Source: Sphingomonas oleivorans (GTDB lineage Bacteria; Pseudomonadota; Alphaproteobacteria; Sphingomonadales; Sphingomonadaceae). From it: 64,000 nucleotides of DNA. The stretch is from assembly GCF_003050615.1 (NCBI RefSeq), contig NZ_NWBU01000007.1:186001-250000 (forward strand), written 5' to 3'. Below, piece after piece: positions 57,313 to 64,000 of this stretch (positions are counted from its first letter, which is position 1; every line of letters begins with the position of its first letter). The translations under genes and the position numbers were made by a program. The notes beneath the pieces are model-generated. The model was not told where the DNA came from. It saw only the letters and a list, made by a program, of their open reading frames with translations, and did no database searches.

Positions 57313-57388
57313 ACCGGTGCCGGGAGCCAGCCGAGGCTGGGTCCGGTCACTGCCCCGCAGAGGTAGTAACCGGGAAGGAGATTATCCT
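57313..57388 (+). promoter_or_regulatory. Structured rpsB leader
   Basis: CCAGC (57327-57331) pairs with GCTGG (57336-57340) around CGAG, and an outer ACCGG (57313-57317) pairs with CCGGT (57343-57347). The fold lies about 40 bases before the rpsB ATG. Ribosomal protein S2 is autoregulated through its leader in some bacteria, so this may be a control element; that function is inferred. Confidence 0.35.
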
Positions 57389-58141
57389 ATGGCGGCTCCC
57401 ACCGTCTCCATGCAGGCGCTGCTCGACGCGGGCGCGCATTTCGGCCACCAGACGCATCGCTGGAACCCGAAGATGAAGCCTTACATCTTCGGCGATCGCA
57501 ACGGCATCCACATCATTGACCTGTCGCAGACCGTGCCGCTCTTCGCGCGTGCGCTTGACTTCATCAGCCAGACGGTCGCCCATGGCGGCAAGGTTCTGTT
57601 CGTCGGCACCAAGCGCCAGGCGCAGGAGCCGATCGCGGATGCGGCGCGTCGTTCGGGCCAGCATTTCGTCAACCATCGCTGGCTGGGCGGCATGCTCACC
57701 AACTGGAAGACCATTTCGGGCTCGATCAAGCGCTACAAGGCGCTCGAGGAGCAGCTTTCGGGCGACACGCACGGCCTCACCAAGAAGGAAGTGCTCCAGC
57801 TCACCCGCGAGCGTGACAAGTTCGAGCTGTCGCTCGGCGGCATTCGCGATATGGGCGGCATTCCGGACGTGATGTTCGTGATCGACGCCAACAAGGAGGA
57901 GTTGGCGATCAAGGAAGCCAATACGCTCGGCATCCCGGTCGTCGCGATCCTCGATTCGAACGTCGATCCCTCGGGCATCGCTTTCCCGATCCCGGCCAAT
58001 GACGACGCGGCCCGCGCGATCCGCCTCTATTGCGACGCGGTGGCCGAGGCGGCGACCCGCGGCAACCAGGGTGCGCGCCAGCTTCGCGGCGAGGATTTCG
58101 GCGCGTCCGAAGCTCCGCCGGCCGAAGAAGCGCTCGCCTGA
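57389..58141 (+). CDS. rpsB: Ribosomal protein S2
   Basis: 250 residues. Signature segments: [67 protein letters not shown], then [20 protein letters not shown] and [20 protein letters not shown]. It sits at the small-subunit platform and recruits S1 and mRNA. AAGGAG lies 9 bases before ATG 57389. It is first in the conserved rpsB-tsf-pyrH-frr cluster; a GGGCGCC/GGCGCCC hairpin separates it from tsf. Confidence 0.98.
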   Translation: MAAPTVSMQALLDAGAHFGHQTHRWNPKMKPYIFGDRNGIHIIDLSQTVPLFARALDFISQTVAHGGKVLFVGTKRQAQEPIADAARRSGQHFVNHRWLGGMLTNWKTISGSIKRYKALEEQLSGDTHGLTKKEVLQLTRERDKFELSLGGIRDMGGIPDVMFVIDANKEELAIKEANTLGIPVVAILDSNVDPSGIAFPIPANDDAARAIRLYCDAVAEAATRGNQGARQLRGEDFGASEAPPAEEALA

Positions 58142-58149
58142 TCGGCTTC

Positions 58150-58173
58150 GGGCGCCCCGTCGCGGCGGCGCCC
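58150..58173 (+). terminator. Intercistronic hairpin between rpsB and tsf
   Basis: GGGCGCC (58150-58156) pairs perfectly with GGCGCCC (58167-58173) around a 10-base loop. No T-tract follows. It may lower tsf expression relative to rpsB or stabilise the upstream mRNA; this is inferred. Confidence 0.4.
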
Positions 58174-58241
58174 GTCACGAGACTGAAACGGGGCGGGGCG
58201 ATGGCTCCGTCCCGTCAATTTCTATCTGAAAGGAAAAGGAC

Positions 58242-59165
58242 ATGGCGGAGATCACCGCTGCTGCCGTCAAGGATCTGCGCGAGCGCTCGGGCGCCGGCAT
58301 GATGGACTGCAAGAAGGCGCTCACCGAGACCAATGGCGACATGGAAGCCGCCATTGACTGGCTGCGCACCAAGGGCCTCGCCACCGCCGCCAAGAAGTCC
58401 GGCCGCACCGCCGCCGAGGGGCTGGTCGGCGTCGCCGTCGCGGGCACCAAGGGCGCTGCGGTCGAGGTCAATTCCGAGACCGACTTCGTTTCGAAGAATG
58501 ATCAGTTCCAGGATTTCGTCCGCACCGTCACCACGCTCGCGCTCGAGGGCGGCGACGATGTCGAGGCGCTCGCCGGCGCGGCCTATCCGGGCGGCGGCAC
58601 GGTTTCGGAGAAGCTGACTGCCAATATCGCCACCATCGGCGAGAATCAGAATCTGCGCCGCGTGAAGGTGCTGGACGTGAGCGAAGGCGCGATCGTGCCC
58701 TACGTCCACAATGCCGCCGCGCCGGGCCTCGGCAAGATCGGCGTGCTCGTCGCGCTCGAGGGCAATGCTCCGGTCGAGAAGATCGAGGCGCTCGGCAAGC
58801 AGCTCGCCATGCACATCGCCGCCGCCAGCCCGCAGGCGCTGCATGAGGATGGGCTCGATGCGGCGCTCGTCGAGCGCGAGCGCGCGATCGCGACCGAAAA
58901 GGCCGCCGAATCGGGCAAGCCCGCGAACATTGTCGAGAAGATGGTCGAAGGCGCGATCGCGAAGTTCCGCAAGGAGAATGCGCTCCTCAGCCAGATCTTC
59001 GTGATCGACAACAAGACCAAGATCGCCGACGTCGTCGCGGCCGCGGCCAAGGAAGCCGGCGGCACGATCACGCTCAAGGATTATGTCCGCTTCCAGCTCG
59101 GCGAGGGCATCGAGAAGCAGCAGAGCGATTTCGCGGCGGAAGTCGCGGCTGCGGCGGGCGCCTGA
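58242..59165 (+). CDS. tsf: Elongation factor Ts
   Basis: 307 residues. It begins [20 protein letters not shown], followed by [20 protein letters not shown], the UBA-like EF-Tu-binding helix, then [18 protein letters not shown] with the catalytic TDFV motif that displaces Mg-GDP from EF-Tu. The C-terminal domain includes [19 protein letters not shown]. It is the guanine-nucleotide exchange factor in translation. GGAAAAGGA precedes the ATG. A strong hairpin lies between its stop and pyrH. Confidence 0.98.
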   Translation: MAEITAAAVKDLRERSGAGMMDCKKALTETNGDMEAAIDWLRTKGLATAAKKSGRTAAEGLVGVAVAGTKGAAVEVNSETDFVSKNDQFQDFVRTVTTLALEGGDDVEALAGAAYPGGGTVSEKLTANIATIGENQNLRRVKVLDVSEGAIVPYVHNAAAPGLGKIGVLVALEGNAPVEKIEALGKQLAMHIAAASPQALHEDGLDAALVERERAIATEKAAESGKPANIVEKMVEGAIAKFRKENALLSQIFVIDNKTKIADVVAAAAKEAGGTITLKDYVRFQLGEGIEKQQSDFAAEVAAAAGA

Positions 59166-59182
59166 TCCGCACGCTTTCCGGC

Positions 59183-59222
59183 GCCCGCCGGGGTCCGCCT
59201 TGCGGGGCGGGCTCCGGCGGGC
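59183..59222 (+). terminator. Long GC-rich hairpin between tsf and pyrH
   Basis: GCCCGCCGG (59183-59191) pairs perfectly with CCGGCGGGC (59214-59222), and CCGCC/GGCGG can pair inside. It lies 18 bases after the tsf stop in a 156-base gap. The following bases are only mildly T-rich, so it may be a partial terminator or attenuator. Confidence 0.5.
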
Positions 59223-59321
59223 GTCCTTGTGTTCGGGCCGCGCCCGCGTCGCTTGGCAGCGGGCGATCCCGCTACTATGGTGCGCTCCCGCCTCATTTTC
59301 CTCGATGAACGGAACCCCTGC

Positions 59322-60038
59322 ATGACCCTGCCGCGCTTCAAACGCATTCTTCTGAAGTTGTCCGGTGAAGTGTTGATGGGGGATGGAAAGGTCAGCATAG
59401 ATCCCGCCACCACGGCGCGCGTCGCCGGCGAGATCGCCGCTGCCCAGGCCGCCGGGTTCGAGCTGTGCCTCGTCGTAGGCGGGGGCAATATCTTCCGCGG
59501 TCTTGCTGCCGCCGCGCGCGGCTTCGATCGCACCAGCGCCGACTATATGGGCATGCTCGCGACCGTGATGAACGCGCTTGCCGTGCAGAATGCGCTGGAG
59601 CAGATCGGCGTCGAGACGCGCGTTCAGTCCGCCATTCCCATGCCTTCGGTGTGCGAGCCCTATATCCGCCGCCGCGCCGTGCGCCATATGGAGAAGGGGC
59701 GGATCGTGATCTTCGCTGCGGGCACCGGCAATCCTTTCTTTACTACGGACAGCGCGGCCGCGCTCCGCGCTGCCGAAATGGGCTGCGACGCGCTGTTCAA
59801 GGGCACGTCGGTCGATGGCGTCTATGATGCCGATCCCAAGAAGGTGGAGACCGCGACCCGTTACGATACGGTCAGCTTCAATCAGGTGCTGTCGGACGAC
59901 CTCAAGGTGATGGACGCCAGCGCCGTGGCACTGTGCCGCGACAACAATATTCCGATCGTTGTGTTCAACATCCGCGAGCAGGGCAATCTGGCCCGCGTGC
60001 TTGCGGGCGAGGGAACGGCGACGATCGTCGGAAACTGA
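59322..60038 (+). CDS. pyrH: Uridylate kinase
   Basis: 238 residues from ATG 59322 ([20 protein letters not shown]). The amino-acid-kinase motifs are [40 protein letters not shown] and [14 protein letters not shown]. It phosphorylates UMP to UDP with ATP, hexameric in bacteria. The open frame continues upstream into the hairpin region, but that extension has no family resemblance. It is followed 16 bases later by frr. Confidence 0.97.
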   Translation: MTLPRFKRILLKLSGEVLMGDGKVSIDPATTARVAGEIAAAQAAGFELCLVVGGGNIFRGLAAAARGFDRTSADYMGMLATVMNALAVQNALEQIGVETRVQSAIPMPSVCEPYIRRRAVRHMEKGRIVIFAAGTGNPFFTTDSAAALRAAEMGCDALFKGTSVDGVYDADPKKVETATRYDTVSFNQVLSDDLKVMDASAVALCRDNNIPIVVFNIREQGNLARVLAGEGTATIVGN

Positions 60039-60054
60039 AAAAAAGGACCAATTA

Positions 60055-60612
60055 ATGGCTGCGTACAACAAGGCCGATCTGGAGCGCCGCATGGCTGGCG
60101 CCGTCGAGGCCCTGAAGCATGATCTTGCCGGCCTGCGCACCGGCCGCGCCTCCACCTCGCTGCTCGATCCGGTGACGGTCGAGGTTTATGGTGCGCATAT
60201 GCCGCTGAATCAGGTCGCCACCGTCACCGCGCCCGAGCCCCGCATGCTTGCGGTGCAGGTGTGGGACAAATCGAGCGTCGGCCCGGTCGACAAGGCGATC
60301 CGCGCCGCCGGCCTCGGCCTCAATCCGATCGTCGACGGGCAGAATCTGCGGATCCCGATCCCCGATCTTACGGAGGAGCGTCGCAAGGAGCTGGCCAAGC
60401 TCGCCAGCCAATATGCGGAAAAGGCGCGCATCGCCGTGCGCAATGTCCGCCGCGACGGCATGGATTCGCTCAAGACGGACGAGAAGAAGGGCGAGATTGG
60501 CGAGGACGATCGCAAGCGCCGCGAGACCGAGGTGCAGAAGCTGACCGATTCCACCATCGCCGATCTCGACGCGGCGGCGGCCGCCAAGGAGAAGGAAATA
60601 TTGGGCAAGTGA
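60055..60612 (+). CDS. frr: Ribosome recycling factor
   Basis: 185 residues. The two-domain RRF fold is recognised by [59 protein letters not shown] and [20 protein letters not shown]. It splits post-termination ribosomes together with EF-G. AAAAGGA lies 9 bases before the ATG. The stop codon overlaps a GTG that is a likely start of uppS. Confidence 0.98.
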   Translation: MAAYNKADLERRMAGAVEALKHDLAGLRTGRASTSLLDPVTVEVYGAHMPLNQVATVTAPEPRMLAVQVWDKSSVGPVDKAIRAAGLGLNPIVDGQNLRIPIPDLTEERRKELAKLASQYAEKARIAVRNVRRDGMDSLKTDEKKGEIGEDDRKRRETEVQKLTDSTIADLDAAAAAKEKEILGK

Positions 60613-61385
60613 CGCCGGCCTCGGCCCAGTCATCCGCAATGGCGTCTCCGGCTGGGGATGCCGTCGCTTCGCGATCCGCTGGCGGGGCCGTCGTGCCGCG
60701 CCATGTTGCGATCATCATGGACGGCAATGGCCGCTGGGCCAAGAAACGCCTGCTGCCTCGCATCGCGGGCCATCGCCAGGGCGCCGAAGCGCTGCGCAAG
60801 ACGCTGCGCGCGGCGGGCGAGATGGGCATAGAGGCGCTCACCCTCTATGCCTTTTCCTCGGAAAATTGGCGCCGCCCCGTGACCGAGATCGCGGACCTGA
60901 TGGGGCTGCTGCGCCATTATCTGCGCCGCGAGATAGACGAGATCCATGCCAACGGCATCCGCCTGCATGTGATCGGCGACTATCGCCGGCTCGATTCCGA
61001 TATCGTCGCGCTGATCGATGAGGCCCGCGCCCGGACGGCGGGCAATAGCGGCATGCATTTCGTGATCGCGCTCAACTATGGCGCGCAGGACGAGATCGTC
61101 CGCGCCGCGCGCGCGCTGGCGGAGGAGGCGCGTAGCGGTACGCTCGATCCTGCCTCGATCGACGCATCCGCCATCGAGGCGCGGCTCGACACGCATTGCC
61201 TGCCGCCGCTCGACCTCTTGATCCGCACCTCCGGCGAGGCGCGCCTGTCCAATTTCCTGCTGTGGCAGGCAGCCTATGCCGAATTGCTGTTCGTCGACAC
61301 GCTCTGGCCCGATTTCGATGGTGCAGCACTTGCCAAGGCAGTTGCGGCGTTCGGCGCGCGCGAGCGGCGCTACGGCGGGCTATGA
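60609..61385 (+). CDS. uppS: Isoprenyl transferase (undecaprenyl diphosphate synthase)
   Basis: About 258 residues. The catalytic region is [16 protein letters not shown] with the conserved Asp, followed by [39 protein letters not shown] and [21 protein letters not shown]. It extends farnesyl diphosphate with IPP to C55-PP, the lipid carrier for cell-wall units. The GTG at 60609 overlaps the frr stop (GTGA); an ATG at 60639 is an alternative that removes ten residues. The stop overlaps the cdsA start. Confidence 0.95.
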   Translation: MTPASAQSSAMASPAGDAVASRSAGGAVVPRHVAIIMDGNGRWAKKRLLPRIAGHRQGAEALRKTLRAAGEMGIEALTLYAFSSENWRRPVTEIADLMGLLRHYLRREIDEIHANGIRLHVIGDYRRLDSDIVALIDEARARTAGNSGMHFVIALNYGAQDEIVRAARALAEEARSGTLDPASIDASAIEARLDTHCLPPLDLLIRTSGEARLSNFLLWQAAYAELLFVDTLWPDFDGAALAKAVAAFGARERRYGGL

Positions 61386-62185
61386 TGGCCGATACCGGCT
61401 TGGGCGGGACGCTCGCCCGGAGCCGCTCCGATCTCGCGACCCGCGCGGGGGCGGGGGCGGCGATGATCGCGGTGGCGCTCGTGGCGCTCTGGCTTGGCGG
61501 CTTTGCCTTCTGGCTGCTCGCATCCGTTGCGGCGCTGCTGATGCTGGCCGAATGGGGCGGGCTGATGCGTTGCGATACGGGGCGTATCCGCGCCACGCTG
61601 ATCGTCTTCGCCGTTCCGCTTCTCTGCGCCTGTCCGCTGCTGGTCGGGCCGGAGCGTGGTGTGGTGATGCTGCTCGGCGGCGCGGCGCTGGTCGTGGCGG
61701 TGGCGAGCGGCAGCACGCGGCTCGGCGCTGGGCTGCTCTATGCCGGCCTGCCTGCGATCGGCCTGATCTATCTGCGCGAACAGCCGCAGGGGATCGCGCT
61801 CACGCTCTGGACGCTCGCCATCGTCTGGGCGACGGACATCGGCGCCTATTTTTCCGGCCGGCGCTTCGGTGGCCCGCGCCTCGCGCCGATCGTCAGCCCG
61901 AACAAGACCTGGTCGGGCCTGCTCGGCGGCATGGTGGCGGCTCTGCTCCTCGGCGCCGGCCTTGCCGCGCTGTTCGGCCTGCCCGGGCCGCTGCTGTTTC
62001 TGGGGGCGCCGCTCGCCATATTGGCCCAGATGGGCGATTTGTTCGAAAGCTGGCTCAAGCGCCGTGCCGGAGTGAAGGATAGCGGCCGGCTGCTTCCCGG
62101 CCATGGCGGCGCGCTCGATCGGCTGGATGGGGTCGTGCCCGTCGCCGTGCTGATCGCCGCGCTCCGTTCTGCCGGCCTGATCTGA
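61382..62185 (+). CDS. cdsA: Phosphatidate cytidylyltransferase
   Basis: 267 residues with several transmembrane helices. The family signature is at the C-terminus: [20 protein letters not shown] and then [12 protein letters not shown], with the metal-binding Asp residues; [20 protein letters not shown] and [12 protein letters not shown] are also typical. It makes CDP-diacylglycerol, the substrate of PssA encoded upstream in the window. The ATGATG start overlaps the uppS stop by four bases. Confidence 0.95.
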   Translation: MMADTGLGGTLARSRSDLATRAGAGAAMIAVALVALWLGGFAFWLLASVAALLMLAEWGGLMRCDTGRIRATLIVFAVPLLCACPLLVGPERGVVMLLGGAALVVAVASGSTRLGAGLLYAGLPAIGLIYLREQPQGIALTLWTLAIVWATDIGAYFSGRRFGGPRLAPIVSPNKTWSGLLGGMVAALLLGAGLAALFGLPGPLLFLGAPLAILAQMGDLFESWLKRRAGVKDSGRLLPGHGGALDRLDGVVPVAVLIAALRSAGLI

Positions 62186-62187
62186 TC

Positions 62188-63351
62188 ATGGCCCGGCGTA
62201 CCGTCTCGATTCTCGGCGCGACCGGTTCGATCGGCACCTCCACGCTCGACCTGATCGAGCGCGATCTCGAGACGTTCGAGGTGGTCGCGCTCACCGCGCA
62301 GCGCGACGTGGCCGGGCTTGCCGCTGCCGCGCGCCGTACCCGTGCGCGCCTCGCCGTGATCGGGGAGGAGGCGCTGCTGCCCGATCTCAGCGCCGCGCTG
62401 GCCGGCACGGGGGTGGAGGCGGCCGGCGGGGCAGGGGCCATCATCGATGCCGCCGCGCTGGGCGCGGACTGGACGATGGCGGCGATCGTCGGCTCGGCGG
62501 GGCTGCGCCCGGTAATGGCCGCGCTCGAACGGGGGCGCACGGTCGCGCTCGCCAACAAGGAATCGCTCGTCTCCGCCGGCGCGTTGATGACACGGGCCGC
62601 GCGCGCATCGGGCGCTACGCTGCTGCCGGTCGATTCGGAGCATAATGCGATCTTCCAATGCTTCGCGCCCGAAGCGCCCGAGAAGATCCGCAAGATCATC
62701 CTCACCGCCAGCGGCGGCCCCTTCCGCGCGGCGAGCCGGGCAGAGATGGCTTCGGCGACGCCCGAACAGGCGGTGCGCCACCCCAACTGGTCGATGGGCG
62801 CCAAAATCTCGATCGATTCGGCCACGCTGATGAACAAGGGGCTGGAGCTGATCGAGGCGCATCACCTCTTCCCCGTCGGCGCCGATCGGTTCGAGGTGCT
62901 GGTCCATCCCCAGTCGGTGGTCCATTCGATGGTCGAATATGTCGATGGATCGGTGCTGGCCCAGCTTGGCACGCCGGATATGCGCACGCCTATCGGCCAT
63001 ACGCTCGCCTGGCCCGCGCGCATGGCAACGCCCGCGCCCCGGCTCGATCTGGCGGCGATCGGCCGGCTCGATTTCGAGGCGCCGGATTATGATCGCTTCC
63101 CCGCACTCGGCCTCGCCCAGGCTGCGCTGGCGGCGGGCGGCGCGCGCCCCGCGGTGCTCAACGCGGCCAATGAGGTGGCGGTCGCCGCGTTTCTGGAACG
63201 GCGGGTCGGATTCCTCGATATCGCCGCGGTCGTGGCCGAGGTTCTGGAACGTTATGATCCGCCGGCGCCCGCGTCGCTCGACGATGTCTTCGCCATCGAT
63301 TCGGCTGCGCGGACGCGGGCGGCGGAGGTGATGGAAAGGCTGGTCACGTGA
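62188..63351 (+). CDS. dxr: 1-deoxy-D-xylulose-5-phosphate reductoisomerase
   Basis: 387 residues. The NADPH-binding start is [20 protein letters not shown]. The active-site segments are [37 protein letters not shown] and [20 protein letters not shown], followed by [13 protein letters not shown]. It makes MEP in the first committed step of the non-mevalonate isoprenoid route, which feeds UppS encoded two genes before. Starts two bases after cdsA; the stop overlaps the GTG of rseP. Confidence 0.97.
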   Translation: MARRTVSILGATGSIGTSTLDLIERDLETFEVVALTAQRDVAGLAAAARRTRARLAVIGEEALLPDLSAALAGTGVEAAGGAGAIIDAAALGADWTMAAIVGSAGLRPVMAALERGRTVALANKESLVSAGALMTRAARASGATLLPVDSEHNAIFQCFAPEAPEKIRKIILTASGGPFRAASRAEMASATPEQAVRHPNWSMGAKISIDSATLMNKGLELIEAHHLFPVGADRFEVLVHPQSVVHSMVEYVDGSVLAQLGTPDMRTPIGHTLAWPARMATPAPRLDLAAIGRLDFEAPDYDRFPALGLAQAALAAGGARPAVLNAANEVAVAAFLERRVGFLDIAAVVAEVLERYDPPAPASLDDVFAIDSAARTRAAEVMERLVT

Positions 63352-64000
63352 TCGAGGGTCCCGGTTTTCTGATCACGGTGCTGAGCTTCCTGCTGGTCAT
63401 CGGCCCGCTGGTCTTCCTGCATGAGCTCGGCCATTATCTCGCCGGCCGCGCCTGTGGCGTGAAGGCGGACGTCTTCTCGATCGGCATGGGGCAGGAGGTG
63501 GTCGGTTGGACGGACCGGCGCGGCACGCGCTGGAAGATCGCCTGGTTGCCGCTCGGCGGCTATGTGAAGTTCGCAGGCGACATGAACCCGGCCAACCAGC
63601 CCTCGCCGGAATGGCTGCGCCTGCCGCCCGAGGAGCGGGCCAAGACCTTCCAGGCCAAGCCGCTATGGCAGCGTTTCATCATCGTCGCCGCAGGCCCGAT
63701 CGCCAATTTCATCGTCGCCATCGCCATCATCGCGGGCTTCCTGATCGCCTATGGCGAGCCGCGCACGCCGCCCGTCGCCGCAGCGATCAGCGCCGGTTCC
63801 CCGGCCGCTGCCGCGGGCCTGCGCGCGGGCGACCGGATCGTATCGGTGGCCGGCCGTTCGGTCACGACCTTCGACGATATCGTCATGATCGTCCAGATCC
63901 GCCCGGAAGAACCGCTGGCGATCGGCTTCGTCCGCGACGGGCGGCCGATGAATGCGGTCGTCACCCCGGCCGCCATGATCGAGCGGGACAGGTTCGGCAA
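63348..64000 (+). CDS. rseP: RseP site-2 metalloprotease, cut by window edge
   Basis: At least 217 residues, incomplete at its C-terminus. It starts at GTG (63348), overlapping the dxr stop (GTGA). The first helix holds the zinc motif [10 protein letters not shown] ([10 protein letters not shown]), followed by [12 protein letters not shown] and [14 protein letters not shown] second helix region has [16 protein letters not shown], and a PDZ-like segment follows ([22 protein letters not shown]). The second metal-ligand Asp (LDGG) lies beyond the window. It releases sigma factors by cleaving anti-sigma within the membrane; the order dxr-rseP is common and bamA often follows. Confidence 0.95.
   Translation, partial: MIEGPGFLITVLSFLLVIGPLVFLHELGHYLAGRACGVKADVFSIGMGQEVVGWTDRRGTRWKIAWLPLGGYVKFAGDMNPANQPSPEWLRLPPEERAKTFQAKPLWQRFIIVAAGPIANFIVAIAIIAGFLIAYGEPRTPPVAAAISAGSPAAAAGLRAGDRIVSVAGRSVTTFDDIVMIVQIRPEEPLAIGFVRDGRPMNAVVTPAAMIERDRFG

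Overview
The window reads as chromosomal DNA of a sphingomonad-type alphaproteobacterium (order Sphingomonadales). The base composition is GC-rich with GC-biased third codon positions. A direct-repeat LexA box of the alphaproteobacterial type GTTC-N7-GTTC precedes recA. A CckA kinase, a short NADP-type Icd and the block rpsB-tsf-pyrH-frr-uppS-cdsA-dxr-rseP all fit this group. No rRNA, tRNA, CRISPR array, prophage or insertion sequence was seen. No gene-free stretch exceeds 300 bases; the longest gaps (13193-13449, 27013-27295, 31734-31972, 35708-35997, 45158-45397) hold palindromic repeats, candidate operators or a riboswitch.

Layout. 1-7340, minus strand: a subtilase with a beta-barrel-like C-terminus and six perfect YGIIRPF heptads, then a TPR-containing hybrid histidine kinase with a degenerate receiver and a receiver cut by the window edge; upstream lies a GGDEF-EAL protein. 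7491-11456, minus: 5-oxoprolinase genes pxpABC followed by an amino-acid permease. 11651-13192, plus: phasin-like protein, glyoxalase I and a DUF1330 protein. 13450-19603, plus: glcDEF and malate synthase G, which together turn glycolate into malate. 19600-31733: a TPR lipoprotein-like or secreted protein, an orphan receiver, a FixL-FixJ pair with a probable heme PAS domain, then a stress and reserve-polymer cluster (quinone reductase, PHA synthase, Hsp20, universal stress protein, a kinase fusion, a BON protein and a sensorless kinase). 31973-41149: a large PAS/GAF hybrid kinase, a cupredoxin, a GDT1-family transporter behind a yybP-ykoY type manganese riboswitch, greB-slt on minus, and dapA-smpB-DUF2062 on plus. 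41192-48754: cckA, orphan receiver, recA, a glutathione S-transferase and alaS. 48765-57154: two divergent CPA2 antiporters, a GNAT-nitrilase fusion, icd, psd-pssA, and a small membrane protein convergent with pssA. 57389-64000: the translation, phospholipid and isoprenoid block, ending inside rseP.

The best leads are regulatory. A 79-residue membrane protein (56915-57154) has a LexA box lying between -35 and -10 hexamers, so it is a candidate new SOS effector. A 17-base sequence at the end of fixJ matches the recA LexA site at 16 of 17 positions. Three neighbouring divergent promoter regions of the FixLJ-stress cluster share a CTAC-type motif. The heptad-repeat subtilase next to a kinase with a D-to-E receiver is the least understood protein locus in the window.
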